From assembly GCA_037200685.1 (NCBI GenBank), contig JBBCIG010000017.1:62001-126000 (forward strand): a DNA stretch of 64,000 nt, written 5' to 3'. Of the stretch, positions 18,137-26,600 are shown one piece after another (position 1 is the stretch's first letter; every line of letters starts with the position of its first letter). The notes beneath the pieces were generated by a model that was not told the origin of the DNA, did not search any database, and saw only the letters and a list, made by a program, of their open reading frames with translations. The stretch comes from JAJKIP01 sp037200685. GTDB taxonomy: Bacteria; Bacteroidota; Bacteroidia; Chitinophagales; Chitinophagaceae. The translations under genes and the position numbers were made by a program.

Positions 18137-18592
18137 ATGAAGAAACTTTTATCCTTTTTAAAATCCTTTCCCACAGGAACGCAATCAAAAGAAGTTGAAA
18201 CCAGTTTACCTCTTCGCCAGCTCGTTAACCAGGTAATGATTGGTTTATTGCCCCGCAACCTTCAACAAAAAAATCTAATCATTAATGATGTAGAAAAAGG
18301 AATGCTGGTGAATAATGAAAGGAACATTCTCGCTAACGCCATCAGCCGGTTGCTCCGTACTACTATCGTCTATTCAAGCGACAATGCTATCCATGTGTCC
18401 GCGAATTTATCCGGCAATACTACTTTACTGAATATAACAACCAATGATACCCGCAATGACAAAGCCATCAGCAACAGGCTACGTCCAATAAAACTTATGA
18501 CAGAAAAAATAGGCGGAACTCTTACTGTCATTAATAATAAAATAAGCGGTACTACACTCTCTTTTACTTTCAGGAACCAGCAAGCCGCCTGA
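18137..18592 (+). CDS. Stand-alone GHKL ATPase-like domain protein
   Basis: About 151 residues from the Met at 18137 (MKKLLSFLKSFPTGTQSKEV); in-frame Met codons at 18083 and 18116 are alternatives. The pattern VNNERNILANAISRLLRTTI resembles the N-box of histidine-kinase ATPase domains, and LRPIKLMTEKIGGTLTVINN followed by GTTLSFTFRNQ resembles the G2-to-end part, but the DxGxG box is replaced by TTNDTRNDKAI. There is no phosphoacceptor His domain. It may bind nucleotide or have become a regulatory remnant of a sensor kinase. Confidence 0.5.
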   Translation: MKKLLSFLKSFPTGTQSKEVETSLPLRQLVNQVMIGLLPRNLQQKNLIINDVEKGMLVNNERNILANAISRLLRTTIVYSSDNAIHVSANLSGNTTLLNITTNDTRNDKAISNRLRPIKLMTEKIGGTLTVINNKISGTTLSFTFRNQQAA

Positions 18593-18747
18593 TCTCATCG
18601 CCAACTTTTCTAAGGGTTTTCATAGACCCTATCATACAAACTAATCCTCAATTGACAAATAGGTCCGCATTAACATTTGTTTGTTCAATTTTTTTTATTT
18701 GTTTTACACCCGATCACTTTAGATCCGTAAACCTATTATCCTTGCCC

Positions 18748-18891
18748 ATGAAACAATTCAACCGTTTCTTCCCTTTGCTTTCCTTTCTATGGATAGCATG
18801 GTTCAGCCACACACAATATTTCACTCCGATTATTTTAACTGGTACTAACTACAATAACAGCACAGTAATTAATTTCCTGCATTCGCAGTAA
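18748..18891 (+). CDS. Possible small secreted or membrane protein, 47 residues
   Basis: MKQFNRFFPLLSFLWIAWFS is a plausible signal sequence or membrane anchor, with a short polar tail rich in Asn/Thr. The frame ends 33 bp before a well-formed terminator, which supports a real small transcript. Translation is uncertain. Confidence 0.35.
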   Translation: MKQFNRFFPLLSFLWIAWFSHTQYFTPIILTGTNYNNSTVINFLHSQ

Positions 18892-18924
18892 ATAAATATT
18901 TTCATTGGCCGGTTCTTTTTATCG

Positions 18925-18954
18925 AAGCTCTCATCCATGTTGAGAGCTTTTTTT
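18925..18954 (+). terminator. Rho-independent terminator
   Basis: AAGCTCTCA, loop TCCATGT, TGAGAGCTT followed by seven T residues. Confidence 0.8.
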
Positions 18955-18957
18955 ATC

Positions 18958-19124
18958 CGCAGGATGCTGTGCATTTGCCGGGCTGTAGTGCTACTATGAT
19001 CGTCTGTTGCGACGCTCCGTTCATCGTTCTGTTCGCTACTCAACATTAGCGTCGCAGTTTACCATGAGCGAAGTCGAATGGTCGCACACTTCAACTTCCT
19101 GTCCGTTATTCAGCATTTTCGAAA
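18958..19124 (-). repeat. Dispersed repeat DR1, copy 6 (long form)
   Basis: About 157 bp are the near-identical reverse complement of 32400-32559. The long form holds the right half (GGCTGTAGTGCTACTA), then two tandem left halves: one with GTTGCGACGCTCCGTTCATC and one with TGGTCGCACACTTCAACTTC. Confidence 0.92.
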
Positions 19125-19136
19125 AGCCCTTTTGGG

Positions 19137-19144
19137 TAAATTTG
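19137..19144 (+). promoter_or_regulatory. Candidate -7 promoter element
   Basis: TAAATTTG, 47 bp before the ATG at 19192, immediately outside the repeat copy. Confidence 0.35.
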
Positions 19145-19191
19145 AAAAAGGTATATCTTAGAATTGTTCCGTAATCTATTTCAATAATCAC

Positions 19192-19548
19192 ATGCAGCTT
19201 CCAGAAACACATTCCGCTAAAGTCGATTTTCTCCATAATAAAGTAAAAAATCTATTAAAAGATAAATTGACTGATGAGCAGATCATAAGTGAGTTGGCGA
19301 ATGATGGAATCGATTCATTTTATGCACAAACAATAATTGATAATGTAAATAATGACAGAAGTGATAATAAGAATTTCTGGAAATTGATTTTTGGCGGTGC
19401 ATTTTTTACTATTTCCGGTATATTAATAAACTACTTCTCATATACAATAGCAGTAGCCCGGAACTCCTGGTTTTTTTATCTTTTCTGGGGTATCATTGTT
19501 TTTGGAATAATAACGATATGCAGGGCCTTTATCATCTTTAAGAAATAA
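19192..19548 (+). CDS. Small two-helix membrane protein, paralogue of the next gene
   Basis: 118 residues: a soluble N-terminal three-helix part (LKDKLTDEQIISELANDGID, QTIIDNV) that looks like a UBA/CUE-sized bundle, then two transmembrane segments (LIFGGAFFTISGILINYFSY and FFYLFWGIIVFGIITICRAF). The following gene at 19681 has the same plan (QVDEVRNALMQKGLDAQGAT, then two membrane segments), so the pair arose by tandem duplication. Function unknown. Confidence 0.65.
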   Translation: MQLPETHSAKVDFLHNKVKNLLKDKLTDEQIISELANDGIDSFYAQTIIDNVNNDRSDNKNFWKLIFGGAFFTISGILINYFSYTIAVARNSWFFYLFWGIIVFGIITICRAFIIFKK

Positions 19549-19680
19549 TTACTCCATCGCAAAGCTTACAGTTTCAAAGTTTTATTTGTTCGCCTTCTCT
19601 TCTTTTTTTCTTCCCTATTTTTTTTCCTTATATTTAATATATCACCAACCCATCATTGTAAACCACCAAATAACTGCAAT

Positions 19681-20118
19681 ATGGAAAATAGTCCACTGCA
19701 CACACCACCGCCTCCGCCAATGGCCCCGCCACCTTATTTTCCCCCGCCATCATCACCAGCTGTCGTAACGCAAGTAGCGCCGCAGGAGATCTATGACTTT
19801 GCCGCCGGGCTTTTGATCACACAGAAGAAACAAGTGGATGAAGTTAGAAATGCACTGATGCAAAAAGGGCTTGATGCGCAGGGCGCCACTGTTGTCATTA
19901 CGGAATTGCAGGCTGCTGTCGCAAAACAAAGAAAAATACAGGCGAAAAAAGATATGATGTATGGCGGCGGCGTATGTATCCTCGGTATTGTTATTACGGC
20001 TGTCACTTATTCCATTGCTTCTTCCGGCAGCGGCGGCGGTACTTATTTTGTAAGCTGGGGCGCTATTCTTTTTGGGGCTATACAGTTTTTCCGCGGAGTG
20101 ATCAATATGGCGAGATAA
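19681..20118 (+). CDS. Proline-rich two-helix membrane protein
   Basis: 145 residues. An N-terminal Pro-rich tail (PPPPPMAPPPYFPPPSSP) precedes a helical bundle (EIYDFAAGLLITQKKQVDEV ... ATVVITELQAAVA) and two membrane segments (YGGGVCILGIVITAVTYSIA and TYFVSWGAILFGAIQFFRGV). The bundle plus the pair of helices matches the preceding gene 132 bp upstream. The Pro-rich segment suggests a protein-interaction tail. Function unknown. Confidence 0.65.
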   Translation: MENSPLHTPPPPPMAPPPYFPPPSSPAVVTQVAPQEIYDFAAGLLITQKKQVDEVRNALMQKGLDAQGATVVITELQAAVAKQRKIQAKKDMMYGGGVCILGIVITAVTYSIASSGSGGGTYFVSWGAILFGAIQFFRGVINMAR

Positions 20119-20165
20119 TTTTTCTCGCGACGGCGCAACGAATTTCTGCTCTGCAAAATTCTTAT

Positions 20166-21311
20166 CTATTGACAATACTTTGCAATAGCCTCATTTATCG
20201 TTTTACCATCCGCATCTAAATATATGGCCCGTCGCAGATCGGTGCATATCTTTTCCTGTTCTCCCTTTGGCACCGGCGCATCGTTAGTAATAGCTGAAGG
20301 AGAGGTTTTATTTTTTCGTAATGCCTTTTCATTCATTACTTCGTATTTTTTAATACGGGCAAAGGCCCTGTTCATTAAGGCCGTTTTATAAAGCGGTTCA
20401 ATTTTCAACGCTTTATCATATTCTTCTATCGCTTCATCATAGTGAGATGACTGCACGAGAATTTCGCCCCAGTAAAAGTGTGCGGTTTCATTCAGGCTGT
20501 CGAGTTCAAGTATTTTATCTAAATATTTCAACGCCTGTTTAGTCTGTTTGTTTCTGAAACTTTCATACACTTTTGTTTGCAGGTAATTGATGTTGTCAAT
20601 TACAGGATCTTTAACGGCTTCCCCGTTTTTAATAATGGAGATTTTTTTTATTTTTCCTGTAGAGTAATATTCATAAGATGTATCCGTGCCATTGCCCGGC
20701 CTTGCTTTACCCTTCACTTCATAGCTACCATTCGGAAAAAAAGATTCCCAAACGCCATCAGACTTGCCGTCGGTGTATTCTCTCTTTTGTTTTAAAGCAC
20801 CGCTTTTATAATATTCCATCAGTGAGCCATGTACCAGGCCGTCTTTATAATGATTTACTGATTTGATACCGCCATTTTGAAAAAGTACTTTTACCTCGCC
20901 ATTTAATTTTCCATCGGCGAGCATTCCTTCAGCCATTTTTCTGCCACTGTTGTAATAATCAATATACTTTCCGCTATAGGGAACACCCTTTAACTGCCAA
21001 ACACCTTCTTTCAATTCCATTTGCTTCAGCGAAGGGATTCTTTTCAGACTGTCAGGGCGGTTGCGGTATTCTTTTGTAAAAATAAAAGTGACGCCTTCAA
21101 ATCTTCCGAAGCCGAGCAATTTTAAACTGTCCTTATTATTCATTGCTCGTGCGTCAGCGATATCTTCGTTTGTTATTTCATTCCACTCTTCAGGATCAGT
21201 AATAACAGGAATGGAATCTATGACAAATAGTATCTTATTAGCAGATGGCTGTGCAAATGAAGTGGTATAAAGAGAGAAAAGCCCGATTAAAATTAAAATA
21301 TGTTTATGCAT
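20166..21311 (-). CDS. YwqK/MORN-repeat and TPR protein, exported
   Basis: 381 residues with a signal peptide (ILILIGLFSLYTTSFAQ). The middle holds MORN-like YwqK repeats: YSGKYIDYYNSGRKMAEGML, LNGEVKVLFQNGGIKSVNHY, VHGSLMEYYKSGALKQKREY and SDGVWESFFPNGSYEVKGKA. The C-terminal third has tetratricopeptide repeats (ETAHFYWGEILVQSSHYDEA, IEEYDKALKIEPLYKTALMN). Automated pipelines often call such proteins toxin-antitoxin YwqK antitoxins, but nothing here supports a toxin partner; a periplasmic or surface scaffolding role is more likely. Confidence 0.75.
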   Translation of the reverse strand: MHKHILILIGLFSLYTTSFAQPSANKILFVIDSIPVITDPEEWNEITNEDIADARAMNNKDSLKLLGFGRFEGVTFIFTKEYRNRPDSLKRIPSLKQMELKEGVWQLKGVPYSGKYIDYYNSGRKMAEGMLADGKLNGEVKVLFQNGGIKSVNHYKDGLVHGSLMEYYKSGALKQKREYTDGKSDGVWESFFPNGSYEVKGKARPGNGTDTSYEYYSTGKIKKISIIKNGEAVKDPVIDNINYLQTKVYESFRNKQTKQALKYLDKILELDSLNETAHFYWGEILVQSSHYDEAIEEYDKALKIEPLYKTALMNRAFARIKKYEVMNEKALRKNKTSPSAITNDAPVPKGEQEKICTDLRRAIYLDADGKTINEAIAKYCQ

Positions 21312-21632
21312 ACAGTATTACGATAAGGTTGCAGGTCCCCTGCCGACGTTTCAAAAATCAAAATACAGAAAATATATAAGAGCCGGGGACTTCTTTATGC
21401 GGATGGCTACCTCCCGGTAAAGTTTAACAATGTAATTGAAGTTTCAACTAACTGCACTACTATTACGTGACATGAAAGCAGATGGCTCGTTCCTCGCCAT
21501 GACAAGGAAAGGTTTTACAATTAGAACTAGTCTTTGAAAGGAAATCACAAACCAGGCATACTCTTTCTTGTCACCCCGAGGAACGAGGGGTCTGCGATTA
21601 TACACCTGCACAAAGATATAAGCCTCTTCGAT

Positions 21633-21704
21633 AGTGCTCAGTATTGAACCGAACGCTGAAGAGTGCGACGCAACAGGCGATGCTAGTAGCACTGCAGCCG
21701 GGCC
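21633..21704 (+). repeat. Dispersed repeat DR1, copy 7
   Basis: Full-length copy: TGCTCAGTATTGAACCGAAC, GAGTGCGACGCAACAGGCGA, TGCTAGTAGCACTGCAGCCG. It lies between the divergent YwqK gene and the sensor gene, before the latter's promoter. Confidence 0.92.
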
Positions 21705-21757
21705 CATAAATTCTTCCTTTCTTCCCCACCACGCCTCCATTATAAAAAAACATATCC

Positions 21758-21765
21758 TACATTTG
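21758..21765 (+). promoter_or_regulatory. Candidate -7 promoter element
   Basis: TACATTTG, 19 bp before the ATG at 21784. Confidence 0.45.
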
Positions 21766-21783
21766 CCGTCGCCTTTATTAACT

Positions 21784-24700
21784 ATGCGGAAGAAAATCTC
21801 CATCATCACCACTTGTTTTTTATTAGTTGCCTTTTGTTCTTTCGCACAAATTTCTTCACCCATTATTTTCAGCAGGGTCACTAAAAAAGAAGGGCTCGCT
21901 TCCAATACGGTTTTTCAATCCGTGAGGGACAAGCAAGGTTTTTTGTGGATCGCTACGCAAAATGGTTTGCAGCGCTATGACCGCAACCGCTTTCTTACTT
22001 TCCTGCATACACCGGGCAATCCTTCTTCTCTTCCGCAGAATAGCGTTAATCATCTTTTTATCGACAGCAAAGAACGCTTGTGGTTATTGTTTGATAAACA
22101 GGCCGGCATTTTTAATACGGTCAGTCTTCGTTTCAGTGAAGTGAAGATTGATTCTTCCATCATGCAGGTACGCAAGATCATGGAAGATGGTGAAGGCCGT
22201 ATTATTTTGTTCGCGGATGGTAAGCCATTTATTTATGATGATGTCAACCATTCATTCAGTGCAAAATATCCTTTGCCTGCATTGCCAGCGGGATATACGA
22301 TAACAGATATGGCGATTGATCCTGCTAACGGCGCTTATTGGTTTACCGGCAAACAGGGATCGCTAGTGTATGATGCGAAGACGAAACAACTTTATTCCGG
22401 TGAACAACGCAGCACGAATAGTCTTTTGCCCGATAGCATCGCTTCTATAAAAAATGTACGTTGCCCGCTAATTGCAAAAGACGGAAGCTGGTGGCTGGTA
22501 AGCTGGTTACCTTTTACCGGCCCGCCGCCTGTAGTATATAACTATAATAAGACGACGAATAAACTTTCACGATTTGGAAAAATAAGATCATACAAGGCGG
22601 AAACGTATTATGAAGTATGGGGCTCGTTCCAGCAAAGCAATGGCACGGTATGGATATACGGCATGGGGCTGTTAGCTTATTACAACAAAACAGAAAACCG
22701 TTTTATTCATCTCAATAGCAATCCTTTTCAGCAAAATGCTATTGAATATGATTATGTAACCAACTTATACGAAGACAAAGAAAAAAATGTATGGCTCAGT
22801 ACCAACAGGGGTTTATATCGTTTCAATACAGACGCACAGGTTTTTCAAACACTCAGTAACAAACGCCCCAATGATACCACGGTGGCGGGCAACGTGGTGG
22901 TATCTATTATAGAAACAGCTAAGCAAGAAATTTGGGTGAGCACATGGGGCGCCGGTATTTTTTCTTACAACAGCCAGTTGCAACCAATTCCTAATCCTGT
23001 AACAGCAGCCGACCCTGCGAATAAAGGAATGTATGTGGGTGCCGCACTGCAACGCCGCAACGGAGAAGTATGGATAGGGACGCATGACGGGGAATTAAAA
23101 ATCTTTGACCCAGCTACGAATAAAACTTTTTCCGCATCACTTTCTTTATTAAAAGGAGAACGCATCACTAATTTTCTTGAAGATCATACTGGTAATATAT
23201 GGACCGGCACTGGTTCCGGCATACTCGTGAAATGCGAAAACGCTGACTGGAAAGATACCGCCCATGCTTATAAGCAGTTGCTCATAGAAGCCGATGATAT
23301 TTTGAAATTGTATGAAGATAACAATCATCACATCTGGGTATGCACGGCCAGCTATGGTGTATATGAAATGGATAGCAACGGCAAAGTGCTGAAACAATAC
23401 AAACAAACCGCTAACAAAAACGATGGCTTGCTGAACAGCGGCGCCACCGATATTGTACAATACAACGACAGTATTTATTTATTCGCCAGCGACGGTTTGT
23501 GTATATTAAATAAGCATACCAATACATTCAGCTACCTCTCCCCTGCCGATGGATTGCCCGCCGAACATATCACCAACCTTATTCTAGATAAACAAAAACG
23601 TTTGTGGGTTACCTGCGATGGAGCCTTGTACCGCTTAAACATCGACAACAAACTTTTCATTACATATGATGATGCGGATGGCATTACCAGTGATATCTTC
23701 CAGGTAGGCGCCAGTATTTTATTAAAAGATGGAAGGATCGCCATGGGCACGCCGCATGATTTCATCGTCTTCGATCCCGAAAAAACAATTGACAAAAAAG
23801 AGGTACCTGCTGTCAGCATCACCGGTTTTGTACTCGGCGCCGAACGCCTTTCCGTTGATTCACTTTTCAAACTCGATAAGCTCACGTTGTCCTATAACAA
23901 TACATATACCCGCATCGAACTAAGCACACTCAGCTTCCGCGATTCTTATTATATGTATTATATGCTCGACGGGCTGGACAAAACATGGAAACGTGTATAT
24001 AATAATGAGATCACTTACCCGTACCTGCCGCCCGGTGATTATACATTGAAACTGAAAAGTGAAAACGGTGAAGGCACGGAAAGCAAGATCATCACGACGC
24101 TGCGTATAGAAGTAAAGCCTCCCTTCTGGCAAACATGGTGGTTCTATGCGATCATCCTGCTGTTGATTGGCGGCCTTATCTTTTGGCTCGACAACCAACG
24201 CATCAAACGCAAAACAGCCGTACTGAAAATGCGAAGCGATATCGCAGATAATCTTCACCAGGATATTAATGCAGCACTCAGCAATATTACCATCCTCAGC
24301 AAGATGGCGAAGATGAAAGCCGACAAAGAACCGGAAAAATCAAAGGAGTTTATTGACGAGATACATACCAAGAGCCATAACATGACGCTGGCCATGGACG
24401 ATATGCTCTGGAGCATCGACCCCGATAACGACAGCATGGAAAAATTTATGCTGCGCTTCCGTGAACATATCGCCGCGTTAAAGACACAGTACAATGTACA
24501 GATAGATGTACTCATTGATAAAAAAGCGGAACAACTTCCGCTGAAAATGAAAATGCGCAACGATGTATTTTGGTTATTCAAAGGCGGCATCACCAACACC
24601 GTACGCACCGGCGCCACCAATTGCCGCATACACATCACCTACGTAAAGCCGCATCTTATTTATACACTGGAGTTTGATACCTCCGCCATGGACCTTCAAC

Positions 24701-24834
24701 AAATGAATAACCTGCGCCTGCGCAGCGAACTCTTCGCCCGTCTCGACGAACTGAACGCCACGCTTGATTTTAAAGAATATAAAACGAGTGCGGTGTTTGT
24801 GCTGAGTATACCGGTGAAGGGTGATGGGATGTAG
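21784..24834 (+). CDS. Propeller-type sensor histidine kinase with degenerate ATPase domain
   Basis: 1016 residues from the ATG at 21784. The longer frame from 21634 would read through a dispersed repeat and lacks a signal peptide, whereas the chosen start gives RKKISIITTCFLLVAFCSFA. Two seven-bladed-type Reg_prop propellers follow (repeated GFLWIATQNGLQRYD, NVWLSTNRGLYRFN, IWVSTWGAGIFSY), then a Y_Y_Y domain and one transmembrane helix near 785-805. The dimerisation helix keeps the phosphoacceptor (ADNLHQDINAALSNI). The ATPase part is eroded: the N-box position reads NDVFWLFKGGITNTVRTGA and the DxGxG and GLGL boxes are not present. No response regulator gene is adjacent. It probably binds a sugar or surface ligand but may not phosphorylate by itself. 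Confidence 0.85.
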   Translation: MRKKISIITTCFLLVAFCSFAQISSPIIFSRVTKKEGLASNTVFQSVRDKQGFLWIATQNGLQRYDRNRFLTFLHTPGNPSSLPQNSVNHLFIDSKERLWLLFDKQAGIFNTVSLRFSEVKIDSSIMQVRKIMEDGEGRIILFADGKPFIYDDVNHSFSAKYPLPALPAGYTITDMAIDPANGAYWFTGKQGSLVYDAKTKQLYSGEQRSTNSLLPDSIASIKNVRCPLIAKDGSWWLVSWLPFTGPPPVVYNYNKTTNKLSRFGKIRSYKAETYYEVWGSFQQSNGTVWIYGMGLLAYYNKTENRFIHLNSNPFQQNAIEYDYVTNLYEDKEKNVWLSTNRGLYRFNTDAQVFQTLSNKRPNDTTVAGNVVVSIIETAKQEIWVSTWGAGIFSYNSQLQPIPNPVTAADPANKGMYVGAALQRRNGEVWIGTHDGELKIFDPATNKTFSASLSLLKGERITNFLEDHTGNIWTGTGSGILVKCENADWKDTAHAYKQLLIEADDILKLYEDNNHHIWVCTASYGVYEMDSNGKVLKQYKQTANKNDGLLNSGATDIVQYNDSIYLFASDGLCILNKHTNTFSYLSPADGLPAEHITNLILDKQKRLWVTCDGALYRLNIDNKLFITYDDADGITSDIFQVGASILLKDGRIAMGTPHDFIVFDPEKTIDKKEVPAVSITGFVLGAERLSVDSLFKLDKLTLSYNNTYTRIELSTLSFRDSYYMYYMLDGLDKTWKRVYNNEITYPYLPPGDYTLKLKSENGEGTESKIITTLRIEVKPPFWQTWWFYAIILLLIGGLIFWLDNQRIKRKTAVLKMRSDIADNLHQDINAALSNITILSKMAKMKADKEPEKSKEFIDEIHTKSHNMTLAMDDMLWSIDPDNDSMEKFMLRFREHIAALKTQYNVQIDVLIDKKAEQLPLKMKMRNDVFWLFKGGITNTVRTGATNCRIHITYVKPHLIYTLEFDTSAMDLQQMNNLRLRSELFARLDELNATLDFKEYKTSAVFVLSIPVKGDGM

Positions 24835-24844
24835 GAATTTATTA

Positions 24845-24923
24845 GCCCAGATGTATTGCTACTAGGATCGGTTGTTGCGTCGCACTCTTGTACGTTCAGT
24901 AATTCTACTGGACATTTTCGTAA
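24845..24923 (-). repeat. Dispersed repeat DR1, copy 8
   Basis: TGCTACTAGGATCG, GTTGTTGCGTCGCACTCTTG and GTTCAGTAATTCTACTGGAC are all present. Confidence 0.9.
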
Positions 24924-25053
24924 ATCACTCTAGTATGGCTTGGTTTACGAAAGTGGTTTCGTAAATTTAAGAGTTACCTGCCGTTTTTGGGCGACAGTGC
25001 AAACTCAAAGATTTGTAACTCTACCTGACAGGAAAAAATAAAGCATTGACAAC

Positions 25054-26253
25054 ATGTCGACAGACGCACCATATATTTCAAATAATACTTTTATAGAAAT
25101 TCTGCAAGACAAAAAGTTGGTGCGACCTGACGACTTATTGATTTTTCAAACTATCTACTCACTTGACAAGCAAGAGGCATCTGCAACTGATCTTGCACGT
25201 ATTATCGGTTGGACTGACAAAGCTGCAGTAGTTGGGCGATTGGCTGGGCTTGGCATGCGAATACTAAAGAAACACGACATACAGCAACGTGAAAGAAAAG
25301 ACGGCACAAAACCATTTTGGGACTTTTTTTTTACAGGTTATTACAAAGGGACTTTTTTTATTTATCAACTCAAACCCGAACTCAAAGCCGCATTAGAAGA
25401 ATGTGGTTTAACGGACAACGTAAAACCTATTTCAATTCAGCGGACTTATTTGTTTGCTTGGAACCCCGTCAACTGGCATCAATGGACAGACCCAAAGAAC
25501 GTCCCGTATATTGAGAACAACATTGAAGAATTAAAAAACACAGGCAAGGTTACTTTGATGTGGAGTTGTCGCAGCCACAAAAGCATCCGACCAGGCGATA
25601 GAGCTTTTTTAGTGAAAGTTGGTTCTATTCCGAGAGGAATTATGGCATCGGGTAAAGTAATTTCAGAACCATTCTTATCATCTCATTGGAGTGGTGAGGG
25701 CAAAGACGTTCCGAGAGTTTGGATTGAGTTTGATGCTTTGCTTAATCCCGACAAAGAACCAATACTCACGCTGGACAATTTTGACACCGGAAATTTATCT
25801 AAACAAACATGGACACCACAATCATCAGGTATTTCCGTCAAACCTGAACTCGTTGATGAACTTGAAGAGGAGTGGTTTCAGTTTTTAAGAACCCAAAAAG
25901 TTCGTTACAATCCTTTTTCCGAAACAGCTGACACTACAAAAACATTTGTTGAAGGTTCAGCGACACAAATAACGCAGACACGTTATGAAAGAAACATTCA
26001 TGCAAGACGAGAGTGTTTAAGCCATTATGGTTACTCCTGTATGGTTTGCGACTTCAACTTTGAGAAAATATACGGCAGCATCGGCTATCAGTTTATTCAC
26101 GTTCATCACTTGACACAAGTATCAGATAAAAAGCAAAAGTATAAAGTAAATCCTATTGCAGACTTGCGACCTGTTTGCCCAAACTGCCATGCTATGTTAC
26201 ACAAGGACAATCCACCGCTGACAATTGAAGAATTAAAGACACGACTAAAATGA
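25054..26253 (+). CDS. EVE-HNH nuclease, likely modification-dependent
   Basis: 399 residues in three parts. Residues 1-120 form a winged-helix-like domain (SATDLARIIGWTDKAAVVGR). Residues about 128-280 resemble an EVE/PUA-like reader: RTYLFAWNPVNWHQW, TLMWSCRSHKSIRPGDRAFL, PRGIMASGKVISEPFL, PRVWIEFDAL. Residues about 315-399 are an HNH nuclease: CMVCDFNFEKIYG, FIHVHHLTQVS, LRPVCPNCHAMLHKD. EVE/PUA-like domains in such fusions read modified cytosines, and EVE-HNH proteins are described as modification-dependent restriction enzymes. No methylase is adjacent, as expected for that type. Intact and therefore probably functional. Confidence 0.82.
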   Translation: MSTDAPYISNNTFIEILQDKKLVRPDDLLIFQTIYSLDKQEASATDLARIIGWTDKAAVVGRLAGLGMRILKKHDIQQRERKDGTKPFWDFFFTGYYKGTFFIYQLKPELKAALEECGLTDNVKPISIQRTYLFAWNPVNWHQWTDPKNVPYIENNIEELKNTGKVTLMWSCRSHKSIRPGDRAFLVKVGSIPRGIMASGKVISEPFLSSHWSGEGKDVPRVWIEFDALLNPDKEPILTLDNFDTGNLSKQTWTPQSSGISVKPELVDELEEEWFQFLRTQKVRYNPFSETADTTKTFVEGSATQITQTRYERNIHARRECLSHYGYSCMVCDFNFEKIYGSIGYQFIHVHHLTQVSDKKQKYKVNPIADLRPVCPNCHAMLHKDNPPLTIEELKTRLK

Positions 26254-26290
26254 AACGAACTTTAAATAAACTTTTGTGTTGACTCTCCGC

Positions 26291-26322
26291 TCTGCAAAAC
26301 TTGCAGTTTCGCAGTTTTTATT
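26291..26322 (+). terminator. Possible terminator after the nuclease gene
   Basis: CTGCAAAACTTGCAGTTTCG then CAGTTTTTA; imperfect arms, similar in sequence to the clear terminator at 38252. The rest of the gap 26323-26600 contains a short interspersed sequence (GATATATCGTTCCTACGGAA, 26355-26374) and a partial DR1 copy. Confidence 0.45.
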
Positions 26323-26433
26323 ATATTGCCTTTGGCGATTTGAATTTCTTACATATGATATATCGTTCCTACGGAACTCCGCAACATATTAATGCTACTA
26401 ATATGACGTCCTTACAGGACTAGTGCTGATTCA

Positions 26434-26488
26434 AATGCTGAATGGTGAACAGGAAGATGAAGTGTGCGACCCTTCGGCTCCGTTATAG
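26434..26488 (+). repeat. Dispersed repeat DR1, copy 9 (left half only)
   Basis: TGCTGAATGGTGAACAGGAA, GATGAAGTGTGCGACCCTTC; the CAACAGACGATGCTAG half is absent. Confidence 0.75.
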
Positions 26489-26600
26489 GTAAGTTTAACA
26501 GCTATACCACGATGGCAAGAATAGACCAGGTGGCCTTTAAGGTGTAATATAGAAAGTGTACCAGGTCTTGCTATCTTTAAAGGCCGTAAATTGACAGGAA

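Noticed and set aside
20166..21311. YwqK antitoxin of a toxin-antitoxin pair
   Set aside because: The MORN-like repeats trigger that label, but the protein is exported, has TPRs and no toxin gene is nearby.
21634..21783. Extended N-terminus of the sensor kinase
   Set aside because: This part is a DR1 copy plus promoter; the start at 21784 gives a signal peptide and fits the -7 element.
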